A stretch of 64,000 nt of DNA from Bacillota bacterium. Its GTDB lineage: Bacteria; Bacillota; Clostridia; Monoglobales; Firm-18. The stretch lies in the NCBI GenBank assembly GCA_023228885.1, contig JALOAJ010000008.1:1-64000 (forward strand). The letters run 5' to 3'. Below the pieces are notes generated by a model. That model had not been told where the DNA came from and did no database searches. It saw only the letters and a program-made list of their open reading frames with translations. The stretch's first letter is position 1, and each line of letters opens with the position of its first letter. The position numbers were made by a program, and so were the translations under genes. Shown here in pieces: positions 26,598-35,045 of this stretch.

Positions 26598-29500
26598 TTA
26601 TTTTGTAAACTTTGCTTTGTAAGTTTTGCCTTTAGCGTTGCTAAGGTCTGCATTTATTGTGACTGTGTTGCCGGAAAGGTTGACTTGCAGATTTTTATCA
26701 GCCTGTGCAAGCGTCAATTTTTTATTTATTTTTATTTGCGCGCTTTGAAGTTTTTGGGTTGGGTCGCAAAAAGAGATAGCGTATTCGCCGTCCGTTTCCT
26801 GCACCATAACAATTAGAGGCTCTGAAACAGTAATGCTGTCGAAATTACCTGCCTCCCAAAAAACAATACCAAGTGCGTTTATTGTATTTTCCTTAACCGC
26901 TTGTAGCTTAGCGGTATTGGAAAGTATGCTTATATTTGGGTCTTTTGCATAGCCGGCGGTTTCTTCCGAAGTTTTATGCGGTAAAAGCACATATGAATAT
27001 GAGCCGTTTTTCGGGCTTTTTCCATGCTCAAACCACATTTCAAGAAAGCTTGGCTCTTTGTTTGTCTTTTCCAGCTCAAGTTTTCCGCCTTGGGGGAAAT
27101 AATATCCGCCTACATTTTCGATATGCGCCCATGAAGGGTCTGTATATGAGTTTCGGTGATGTTCCTTTTTTTCTAACATGTTTCCGTCAATTATAACATT
27201 GTCCACGCCCGGTATAATGCCGCCGCCGCTGTCTAAAATAAAGCTTCCATCCTTTGTTGGAGCATAAATTTTAAACTCTGTAACGCTGTTCCAACCGCTG
27301 TTCGTTCTGCCATGACCGTTATATCGAACATACCTTGCTTTAACATTTTTCATATCATATGCTTCCAAGAGGGCTGTCTCTCCGCTTGCTTTCCCCTCAA
27401 AGACTGTTGTCCAATTATCTCCATCCGTCGAAACATCAATCTCAAAAATAGCTTGTTTACCGTTAATTCCGCCATATTGGGCTATACCGACATATCCTAT
27501 TTCTTTAATGTCTTCTAATTCAAAAATAGCATAAGCATCGCCTTCCATGGACCAACGGGTTCCATAGTCGTTATCTATAATATTTTCAACAACATTACCG
27601 TCATCCCCATTGGCTGTCACGCTGACCACAGGGTATTCGTTGGCGTTGGATTCTCCTTCTTTAATCGAATTTTTAACAAGCTTTCTGTTTTCAACTACCG
27701 TCAGCACATCAAATCCGTCATTGGCATTTATATCCGTTCCCAAGGCAACGACCTCATCGTCAAACATGAACCATGCCTTCTTAGCCATCAGCGTTGAATT
27801 GTGCAGCGGAGGTGAGCCTGAAACCGTTGCGCTTAGTGAAGGAGGCTCCACATCGTTGTGGAATGACTCAAGCTGCATAGCGGCAACGCTATATTTATCT
27901 TCAAATTCAACCGCGCCCACAAAATCTTGGTTTGACTTATATGATTTATTGATGGTTATGCTAACCGCTTGCCTTTCTTGTGTGTCAACGGTGGTTCCTG
28001 GCATGCGATACGGGTTTGCGTTTGACCAAAACGCATTGCGATACTGTTGCAAATCGTTGTCTGTATACATGTAGAGCATTCCATCGGCGCTGTACCATCC
28101 GGTTATATTTTTTCCATGGATAGACTCGTAGTTGGCAATCCTTGAAGACGACATTGACAGGGTAAAAGCATAATTATCCCTTTGTTGAACAACCCTGTCG
28201 CCCTGATAGTACACTTTTGTTCTTTCATAGGCATCCGGCTGGGGATAATCCTCTCCCATTACATCAAGCAAGGTATTTATCTCATTTACCGTCAGCCTTG
28301 CCAAAACATAACTCATCGTTTCGTCTGTAACATGCCGTCTTATTATCGTTTTCAAACGCTCATCGTCGTCTAAACCAAAGCTTCCTATATAGTCGAGGGC
28401 AAGTGCAACAACATAGCCGGCGTGACCTGCCTCATCCGCCGGATAGCGCCCTCCAAAGGCTGCCATAGCCCCCGCTTTATACATAACCGGCTCAAACATT
28501 TCGTAAAACCATAAGCATGAGTTATATTTATGCGGGGTGGCAAATTCAAAAACCGTGCCTGCCAATATAGCCTGCACTCGGGAAATACGGTCAAGCAAAG
28601 AGCTAACGCCGTACCCGCTGTTATACGGAAAATGAACATGGGTTATATATGTGAAATCACTTCTGGTGCCATTTCCTTTTTCCTGAAAATCCAACATATA
28701 GTTAAAGTCGTTAACCATTGCAAGCATTCTGTCCGCATCCTCATGCAAAACAGCGGAGGCTGTGCCTGTATAGGTGCGGCTTGCTGCCTGTTCTTCCGAT
28801 GTTCTCATTATGGTTCGAAAATGGTCATAAGGAGAAAGATATTTTGAAATATCGTCATACTTCATTTCCGGCTCTAATATCATCAGCATGCTGCACAACG
28901 GGTAAGCCACCCCGCAATACCAGTCCCACCAATTGGTAAGGGAGGTGTTCCGCCAGCCTCTGTTTTCTATTTCCGCCTGACCGTACAAATTTTGGTACAA
29001 CCATTCCAACCCATACATAATATCCCTTTTTAGCTGTCTGTCCTTGTATAAAGACGAACCATAAGTGCCGTAGGCAAGAACCATCTTTTCAAGGCGGGTA
29101 TATTGAGATGTCATATGCGCCGTTGTTGTTACCGGGGTTGTTCCGAACAAAACTGCTGCGTCTTGCTGCCTATTCATGGATTCGCGAACCGACCGTGCGT
29201 TTTGGTCAATCCTTTTTATAGCAGTTGCCACTTCTTCGCTTTCAAGGTTGTTGTTTTCGTCTCCCACAAGATATCTGCGCCAGCTTATTTTTATTGCTTC
29301 CCAATCTTGTTTTGTCACCCCTTTTGGGTCTACCGCTTTAGACGCAATTATTATTCCGCCAATATCTGCAAGGCTTTCATCATCTTCAAAATGCTTTATA
29401 TGGTTTTCACTGCCTATTACAGTAAGCTGATTAAATGTTTTTGCCGCTTTGCCAAGCGCCTGCGCACATTCAACAAGGGGAACAAAGCGTATGTTGTCCT

Positions 29501-30380
29501 TCTCAAAAATCAGCTTTGAAAACTGCGGCTCATTCAGGTTGGCTGTTTTATTGCCAAGCGTTATTTTATTATCCGCTATCTCTGCGCCAAGTATATCCTT
29601 AAAAAACGAGATAGGCGCCATTGCCAACCCTTCGGATGTTGTTAGTTTGGATTCAATTCTTTTAAGCTCGTCTCCTGCGTACACCCTTTCGCTAAAGTTG
29701 AATGCCGCAACGGCATTCGACATCGCATCTTTAAAAAGTTGTTCCTCTTTTTTGGTAACCGAAAGAGTTTTGGTAAATCCAATAACTTCGCCTTCTTCTG
29801 CAATGGTTGCATAAATATTGTCAAAATATAAATCTGTTTTCTCGTTCGGCGTATTTCCCCACCCTCCGGATGCAAACCGCAGTCGGTTTACCTTTGTCCA
29901 ATCAGACTGATTATTAACTTTAAAGGCAGACAGCTCTATCTCAAAAGTTTTCCAGCCCGTCCAGTCAAACTCTATCGGTGTCGAGAAGTATGACATTGTT
30001 TTTCCCGGGGCGGGAACAAAGTCGGTGTCAACAATCATCGTCATAGCGCTATTAACCACAGTTTCCGAATAAACATCAAACTTTATTGTGCCAAAGGACG
30101 ACCAATCGCGGGGCACATTGGTAAAGCCTAAAGTTTTCATTGTCGGATGGTTGTTCCATCTGGCTGAATACTTGGCAGACCTTGCTATTCTCTCTTGCGG
30201 CACTGCTCCCGCCGAAAAAATAATATTCAAATTATTCATATCAACCAATACAACTTCTTCTTCGTCAATAGCAGCGTTTTTTTCCGCATATCCGTCCCAT
30301 GCAGCGTCAACAGGCGGGATAATTCCCACAAACAGACAGACTGCCATAAAAAATGCAACTATACACCGCTTAATATTCAA
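26598..30380 (-). CDS. Secreted PL8-type lyase with a discoidin domain inserted in the catalytic region
   Basis: This 1260-residue protein starts at a TTG behind GGGGGGCG and has a signal peptide (about 1-26). A carbohydrate-binding jelly-roll-like domain follows (about 40-190), then a copper-amine-oxidase-N-like pair of stretches (about 230-330; KLIFEKDNIRFVPL). The PL8 core (about 345-1250) has NWWDWYCGVA, HVHFPYNSGYG (His/Tyr), RDNYAFTLSMSSSRIANYE, GWYSADGMLY and MPGTTVD. Between VVENRKL and PSWAHIENVGGYYFP, where the sister lyase has only about 20 residues, sits a discoidin (F5/8C)-like domain of about 150 residues (about 900-1050). The PL8 Asn region reads YTGTASA rather than TGAN. Its start overlaps the M14 gene by 11 bases. 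Confidence 0.9.
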   Translation of the reverse strand: MNIKRCIVAFFMAVCLFVGIIPPVDAAWDGYAEKNAAIDEEEVVLVDMNNLNIIFSAGAVPQERIARSAKYSARWNNHPTMKTLGFTNVPRDWSSFGTIKFDVYSETVVNSAMTMIVDTDFVPAPGKTMSYFSTPIEFDWTGWKTFEIELSAFKVNNQSDWTKVNRLRFASGGWGNTPNEKTDLYFDNIYATIAEEGEVIGFTKTLSVTKKEEQLFKDAMSNAVAAFNFSERVYAGDELKRIESKLTTSEGLAMAPISFFKDILGAEIADNKITLGNKTANLNEPQFSKLIFEKDNIRFVPLVECAQALGKAAKTFNQLTVIGSENHIKHFEDDESLADIGGIIIASKAVDPKGVTKQDWEAIKISWRRYLVGDENNNLESEEVATAIKRIDQNARSVRESMNRQQDAAVLFGTTPVTTTAHMTSQYTRLEKMVLAYGTYGSSLYKDRQLKRDIMYGLEWLYQNLYGQAEIENRGWRNTSLTNWWDWYCGVAYPLCSMLMILEPEMKYDDISKYLSPYDHFRTIMRTSEEQAASRTYTGTASAVLHEDADRMLAMVNDFNYMLDFQEKGNGTRSDFTYITHVHFPYNSGYGVSSLLDRISRVQAILAGTVFEFATPHKYNSCLWFYEMFEPVMYKAGAMAAFGGRYPADEAGHAGYVVALALDYIGSFGLDDDERLKTIIRRHVTDETMSYVLARLTVNEINTLLDVMGEDYPQPDAYERTKVYYQGDRVVQQRDNYAFTLSMSSSRIANYESIHGKNITGWYSADGMLYMYTDNDLQQYRNAFWSNANPYRMPGTTVDTQERQAVSITINKSYKSNQDFVGAVEFEDKYSVAAMQLESFHNDVEPPSLSATVSGSPPLHNSTLMAKKAWFMFDDEVVALGTDINANDGFDVLTVVENRKLVKNSIKEGESNANEYPVVSVTANGDDGNVVENIIDNDYGTRWSMEGDAYAIFELEDIKEIGYVGIAQYGGINGKQAIFEIDVSTDGDNWTTVFEGKASGETALLEAYDMKNVKARYVRYNGHGRTNSGWNSVTEFKIYAPTKDGSFILDSGGGIIPGVDNVIIDGNMLEKKEHHRNSYTDPSWAHIENVGGYYFPQGGKLELEKTNKEPSFLEMWFEHGKSPKNGSYSYVLLPHKTSEETAGYAKDPNISILSNTAKLQAVKENTINALGIVFWEAGNFDSITVSEPLIVMVQETDGEYAISFCDPTQKLQSAQIKINKKLTLAQADKNLQVNLSGNTVTINADLSNAKGKTYKAKFTK

Positions 30381-31416
30381 ACTTATCGCCCCCCATAATT
30401 AATTTGCATGTTTCTTCAAACAAGAACATATGTTGACGGTATATGTCCTCATGTGAAAGCCTCAATTCCCCATAGCTTAAACCTTGGTTGGTTTCGTAAG
30501 TGATGCTTGGCATACCGCTTATATGATAAAGTGCAGAGGTGAGGTTAAAAGATGCGGGAGGTATTCTGTTTTCGTACCTGTCAAGCGGGCTCACCTTGAA
30601 AAACGCCCCCGCCGCATTGCATCTTTTTTCTAACTTTTGCTCCAACAGCAATATCCGTTCTTTTATATGTTCCGGGGCATATGCCGGTTTTAATATGTGA
30701 TTTACGCTGTTTGCGCCGCCGTGCAGTAAAATTGTAAAATCAGGAGCGTAGCGGTCTGCCGTTTTAAGCAATGTCTCTGTTTCGTTTGCCGACTTTAAAA
30801 AGAAATCATCATGCATAAGGTTAATGCCGTCATCGTTAAAATACCCGCCTAAAAACCCAACGCTTTCCCTTTTCATAGGATGCACCTTTTTGCACCCCGG
30901 CCACCCGCATAACGTTCCGTCTCTCCAAGTTCCCTGATTGTAGTATCTTAGCTGCTCATAGCTTTTCCCCACCATGCTTTCAAAGGGCACCCTTGCCCTC
31001 CCGTCCGGGTTGGCGCAGGGTATTATTATAAAATTAACGCTGTTTATTATTTTCTCGAAAAAACTGTTCGGCTTGCCCGCAAAATCGACACCCTTTTCAA
31101 TTATGTTTATCAAATTCAAAAGAGCTGCCGTACCCTCAAATTCACCGCCATGAACGCAGCCGACCAAAAAAAGTGTAGGTCGGTAATCTTCCTGCGTTTT
31201 ATCGCCGTAGCAGTTTATGTCTTTTGCACCAAGCGCGCTTGAAAGGTTTGCGGTGCGTCCTAAATTATTTTTTTTGCCGTAAAACACCTTGTGCACCGCT
31301 CTGCCGCCCGGAGATTTACAAACTTCCTTTGCAACTCCCTTTTTTATATTTGCCAATGTTGCGTCAATATCATCAAGCTCTGTACGCCAATACTCGGGCA
31401 GATTGTTTTGCTGCAT
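30370..31416 (-). CDS. M14-family zinc carboxypeptidase-like protein
   Basis: About 348 residues; the ATG is preferred over a GTG nine bases upstream. The M14 zinc site is visible: GCVHGGEFEG (His-x-x-Glu, near residue 92), a later LLHGGAN His (near 235), the IPCANPDGRAR substrate loop, and a SITYETNQGL Glu near the end that fits the catalytic base. No signal peptide is seen, so it should act in the cytoplasm on imported material. It is placed between the permease and the PL8 gene of the same operon. Some M14-like enzymes cleave non-peptide amides, so the substrate could be a glycopeptide, an amide-substituted sugar or a plain peptide. Confidence 0.85.
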   Translation of the reverse strand: MQQNNLPEYWRTELDDIDATLANIKKGVAKEVCKSPGGRAVHKVFYGKKNNLGRTANLSSALGAKDINCYGDKTQEDYRPTLFLVGCVHGGEFEGTAALLNLINIIEKGVDFAGKPNSFFEKIINSVNFIIIPCANPDGRARVPFESMVGKSYEQLRYYNQGTWRDGTLCGWPGCKKVHPMKRESVGFLGGYFNDDGINLMHDDFFLKSANETETLLKTADRYAPDFTILLHGGANSVNHILKPAYAPEHIKERILLLEQKLEKRCNAAGAFFKVSPLDRYENRIPPASFNLTSALYHISGMPSITYETNQGLSYGELRLSHEDIYRQHMFLFEETCKLIMGGDKFEY

Positions 31417-31425
31417 ATTTTTCAC

Positions 31426-32304
31426 CTATCCTTTAACTGCGCCTATTGTGACGCCCTTAACAAAATACCGCTGTAAAAACGGATACACACATAAAATCGG
31501 CACCGTAGCAACAACTATGGTTGCATACTTTACATTTTCCGCATACGCTTGCGCCTGGTCGGGCTGTGCCGTTGTAATCGAAGCTGTGTCGTTTTTTATC
31601 AATATCTCTCTGAGTATCAGTTGAAGCGGGAATAATCGGCGTTTGTTTAAATAAATCAACGCATGAAAAAACCCGTTCCAAATGGACACCATATAATAAA
31701 GCGAAATCACCGCAACAATCGGTTTTGCAAGGGGAAGCATTATGCGAAACAAAACGGTATAATCGTTTGCCCCGTCAATTTTTGCAGCCTCCTCCAATTC
31801 ATAAGGCAAGCCTCTGAAATATGAAATTGTAATAATTAAATTAAATGTGGTTACTGCATTCGGAATTATCATGGCAAACGGTGTGTCAAGCAACCCCAAA
31901 CCTTTTACCACCAAATAATTCGGAATAAGCCCGCCGGAAAAATACATGGTAAACAATATCAAAAACATAATGGTTTTTTTGCCCGGAAGCCCTCGCCGAG
32001 TTAGCGCATATGCCGCCGTTGTTGTGAGTGAAACGCTTATAAATCCACCCGAAAGCACATATATAATGGTGTTTTTATATCCGTTCCAAATGGGCGCGCT
32101 TTTAAACACCTCGGTGTATGTGTATAGCGCAAAGTCTTTAGGATAAAACAAAAGACCGTTGCTTGCAAATATCTTTACCGGGTTGCTGACCGACGCCACC
32201 AAAACATAGTAGCATGGATATAATGTAATTACTAACAACAAAGATAATATTAGGTAGTTAAAAGAGTCGAAAACATGTTCGCCCATACCCTTTTTATACA
32301 TCAT
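31426..32304 (-). CDS. Carbohydrate ABC transporter permease (LplC/YtcP type)
   Basis: This 292-residue inner permease has six transmembrane segments and the EAA loop ELEEAAKIDGANDYTVLFRIMLPLAKP (read in parts near residues 175-205). It ends in CVYPFLQRYFVKGVTIGAVKG, the signature of the YtcP/LplC group that imports oligosaccharides released by polysaccharide lyases. GGAGG lies ten bases before the ATG. It pairs with the permease and binding protein just upstream. No ATPase gene is present; this class commonly shares an MsmX-type ATPase encoded elsewhere. Confidence 0.94.
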   Translation of the reverse strand: MMYKKGMGEHVFDSFNYLILSLLLVITLYPCYYVLVASVSNPVKIFASNGLLFYPKDFALYTYTEVFKSAPIWNGYKNTIIYVLSGGFISVSLTTTAAYALTRRGLPGKKTIMFLILFTMYFSGGLIPNYLVVKGLGLLDTPFAMIIPNAVTTFNLIITISYFRGLPYELEEAAKIDGANDYTVLFRIMLPLAKPIVAVISLYYMVSIWNGFFHALIYLNKRRLFPLQLILREILIKNDTASITTAQPDQAQAYAENVKYATIVVATVPILCVYPFLQRYFVKGVTIGAVKG

Positions 32305-32321
32305 TTATAATATGCCTCCCA

Positions 32322-33266
32322 TTACCATATACCGCTGTCGGAAATTTTTTTGCTAAAAAAGTTTGCAGCTATCAGTAAAATAAAATTGATAATTGAATTG
32401 AACATACCGACAGCCGCCGAAAAACTGTAATCTCCCTCCAGCAACCCCCGTCTGTATACATATGTTGAAATTACATCGGCAGTTTCATATATGGCAGGAT
32501 TATAAAGCAACATTATTTTCTCGAACCCTACGCTAAGCATCTGCCCTATTCTCATAATCAACAAAATAATAATTGTTTGCGAAATACCGGGCAGCGTTAC
32601 ATGAAGCAATTGTTTCCATCGCCCCGCCCCATCTATTGTTGCAGCCTGATACAGTTCTTGGTCAACCGATGAAAGCGCCGCAATATAGATAATGCTGCCC
32701 CAACCTATGTGCTGCCATATGTCGGATATTATATATATTGGGTAAAAATATTGCGAATTCGTCATAAACGAAATCTTTTCGCCGCCAAACATTTGCCTTA
32801 TGGCATTTATCATTCCGTCGCTGGCGACAAATGTAAGTATCATGCTGGAAACAACAACAGTTGATATAAAATGCGGAACATAAGTTATCGTTTGCACCGT
32901 TTTTTTAAACCGCAGCCTTTTAACCTCGTTTAGCAAAAGCGCCAAAATGATTGGAGCGGGAAACGCAAATACCAGCCCCAAAAAATTGATGTTTAATGTA
33001 TTTCTCAGCAGTTCCCAAAACTTATAGTTTGTTAAAAAATCTTTAAAATTTTGCAACCCCACAAACTTGCTGCCCAAAATTCCCTTTGTTATCGAAAAAC
33101 GCTGAAAAGCAATCACATTGCCAAACATCGGCGCGTATCTAAAAACAATATAAAATAACAAAGTAGGCGCTAATATTATGTAAATATGTTTAAACTTTTT
33201 AACTTCACGCCAAATATGCTTTTTTACCGCCCGACCTTTTTTGGTTATTGTAGCGGTTGCGTCCAT
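32322..33266 (-). CDS. Carbohydrate ABC transporter permease (LplB/YteP type)
   Basis: This 314-residue polytopic permease has an N-terminal cytoplasmic basic stretch, FRYAPMFGNVIAFQ typical of the LplB/YteP group, the EAA loop (LYQAATIDGAGRWKQLLHV) near residue 220, and a KKISDSGIW ending shared with the locus-4 permease (KKMGEGGIW). It forms the channel half-pair with the next gene. The ATG has a GGGGCG site; 17 bases separate the two permease genes. Confidence 0.94.
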   Translation of the reverse strand: MDATATITKKGRAVKKHIWREVKKFKHIYIILAPTLLFYIVFRYAPMFGNVIAFQRFSITKGILGSKFVGLQNFKDFLTNYKFWELLRNTLNINFLGLVFAFPAPIILALLLNEVKRLRFKKTVQTITYVPHFISTVVVSSMILTFVASDGMINAIRQMFGGEKISFMTNSQYFYPIYIISDIWQHIGWGSIIYIAALSSVDQELYQAATIDGAGRWKQLLHVTLPGISQTIIILLIMRIGQMLSVGFEKIMLLYNPAIYETADVISTYVYRRGLLEGDYSFSAAVGMFNSIINFILLIAANFFSKKISDSGIW

Positions 33267-33276
33267 GTAATCGCCC

Positions 33277-34842
33277 CTATCTGTTTATGTATCGTTTCAA
33301 AGCCTCGTTATATATTTTCAAAACCTCATCTATTCCCATGGTTTTTATTCTTTCCCGCCGTTGGGGAAGCTCGCTGATTGAGGCTTGCCCGATTACAATT
33401 TTGTTCATCGTTTCCGAAACATATGTCTGTATTTGCGACATAATTTGCGTAACCTTTTGGCTTTCTTCTTCAGTAAACGTAATTGTAGGCAGTATTCCGC
33501 TTGCGTCTGCATCCTTTTGCCAAATTTTTATGGATTCTTTGCCCCAATCGGATAAAATTTGCTCGTAGTACCGCCAATCTTGAAGCGTTGGAAATTGTGA
33601 TTGGTATGCGCCCAAATTGATGCCCGCCATGTCTTGTATGCTCTTGCCATCCGGGTTATTTAAAATGTAATCGGTCAATTTCGGATACCCGTCAACCCAC
33701 TCGAAGGTCAAGCCTTCCTTACCAAAATTCATATATTCCAATCCCTTGCCGCCAAAAAAGTTGTCAAGCCATTTAGCGCTGCCTTCGGGATTTTTATTTG
33801 CAGTTGTAATTGCAATTGAAACTTTGGTTGTGTCGTTGGCATAGTCAGGGAAAAAACAATTTTGGTCTCCATACGGACCTGTCAAGTGCGGAATACCGAT
33901 AACCTTGCGTTCACCGTCATTCATACTTGTATAAAATTTGCCCGGCTGTAATGAATATACAAACCCAACCTGGTTGTTCATAACCTTGCCGTCCATTTTG
34001 TCACGGTCGTTCAAAAGATAGTCTACATCAATAAGCCCATCTTTGTGTAATTTAGCCACATACGCAAGGGCCTCTTCAAAACGATCCTCCATAATGCCAT
34101 ATTTAACCTCGCCATCGGCAACATAAAAATCATAGTGAGTTCCGAACGCCCATACTAAATTCCCTATACCATGGCTATGATTTTCAAAAAGCACGCCGGA
34201 CATTGGCTTTATGTCAGGTCCTAATGTTTTAAAAGCCTTTAGAACATCGTAAAGCTCGTCGGTTGTTCTTGGCACTTCAAGCCCCAGTTTATCAAGCCAA
34301 TCCTGTCTGATTTGCGGGCCCGCATACACTTTGAGCTCTGCGTCCGCCCGCACAAACGGCATATGGTATATTCCGCCGTCATCGTCCATTATCTGTTTTG
34401 CTATTTCCGGGCGTCCTTTTAAAAAAGTTGACAAATAAGGCATATCTTTTTCAATTAAACCATGAAGCGGAACAATAATCTCATCCTCAACATAAAGCTT
34501 TGCGCCGCCGGGCACATTTTTCCAATTATATACCATCATATCCGGGATACTTCCGGATGTAATCAATAGATTGAACTTTTCATCCTGAGCGCCGGACGCC
34601 GGATGAATCCATTCCACATGGCAGCCGGTAAGCTCCTCCATTAGCTGATACGGCAACATATCGTTGTTATCATTTGCGCCCGCCTTTATGGCATACGAAC
34701 CGATAGGCGCAAATATTGTAAGACTTTTCGGAATTCTGCCGTCTCCGTTTAAATTTGAAGTTTCTTTTGAGCCGCAACCTGCAAGACCTAGAGTTAGCAC
34801 AAGAACCAATTTAAAAATAAAAACTTTACAAAATAACCTCAT
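33277..34842 (-). CDS. Lipoprotein sugar-binding protein (LplA-like)
   Basis: About 521 residues. The ATG after GGAAAGGAAAG is chosen over one seven codons upstream, which overlaps that site. The signal peptide ends in a lipobox (LGLAGC), so the protein is tethered by lipid to the outer face of the membrane. The body is a cluster-B-like extracellular solute-binding fold of the LplA/YtcQ size. Features include VRADAELKVYAGPQIRQDWLDKLGL and PDYANDTTKVSIAI (in parts). It feeds oligosaccharides made by the PL8 lyases to the two permeases. It is the first gene of the large operon, about 60 bases after a consensus promoter. Confidence 0.92.
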   Translation of the reverse strand: MRLFCKVFIFKLVLVLTLGLAGCGSKETSNLNGDGRIPKSLTIFAPIGSYAIKAGANDNNDMLPYQLMEELTGCHVEWIHPASGAQDEKFNLLITSGSIPDMMVYNWKNVPGGAKLYVEDEIIVPLHGLIEKDMPYLSTFLKGRPEIAKQIMDDDGGIYHMPFVRADAELKVYAGPQIRQDWLDKLGLEVPRTTDELYDVLKAFKTLGPDIKPMSGVLFENHSHGIGNLVWAFGTHYDFYVADGEVKYGIMEDRFEEALAYVAKLHKDGLIDVDYLLNDRDKMDGKVMNNQVGFVYSLQPGKFYTSMNDGERKVIGIPHLTGPYGDQNCFFPDYANDTTKVSIAITTANKNPEGSAKWLDNFFGGKGLEYMNFGKEGLTFEWVDGYPKLTDYILNNPDGKSIQDMAGINLGAYQSQFPTLQDWRYYEQILSDWGKESIKIWQKDADASGILPTITFTEEESQKVTQIMSQIQTYVSETMNKIVIGQASISELPQRRERIKTMGIDEVLKIYNEALKRYINR

Positions 34843-34902
34843 CAAAATCTTTCCTTTCCGCATTTATGTTTTAATATTTAAATGAATCGGTATTATAAGT
34901 TT

Positions 34903-34932
34903 AGTATATAGCCCCCTCTTGCAAGCTGTCAA
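34903..34932 (-). promoter_or_regulatory. Sigma-A-type promoter of the PL8 operon
   Basis: On the minus strand TTGACA (34927-34932) precedes TATACT (34903-34908) with an 18-base spacer, or TATATA with 16. It lies about 60 bases before the chosen start of the sugar-binding lipoprotein and would drive the operon running down to about 12.7 kb. Confidence 0.75.
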
Positions 34933-34984
34933 TCGTCAGTTTTTAGTAAATCATGCGGTTTTGTTTAAACCTATAAAATAACGA

Positions 34985-35025
34985 AAAAAAACGAGTAGTC
35001 CATTTTTGCGTTCTACTCGTTTTTT
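34985..35025. terminator. Intrinsic terminator after the AraC-type regulator
   Basis: A perfect stem (AAAAAACGAGTAG at 34986-34998 and CTACTCGTTTTTT at 35013-35025) has A/T runs on both sides. It ends the regulator transcript and separates it from the PL8 operon. Confidence 0.88.
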
Positions 35026-35045
35026 GAGATTTTACTTTTTTTAAG

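Noticed and set aside
20870..27830. Recent gene conversion between the two PL8 genes, suggested by a nearly identical 44-residue block
   Set aside because: The DNA of the two blocks differs at many synonymous positions, so the identity reflects protein constraint, not recent copying.
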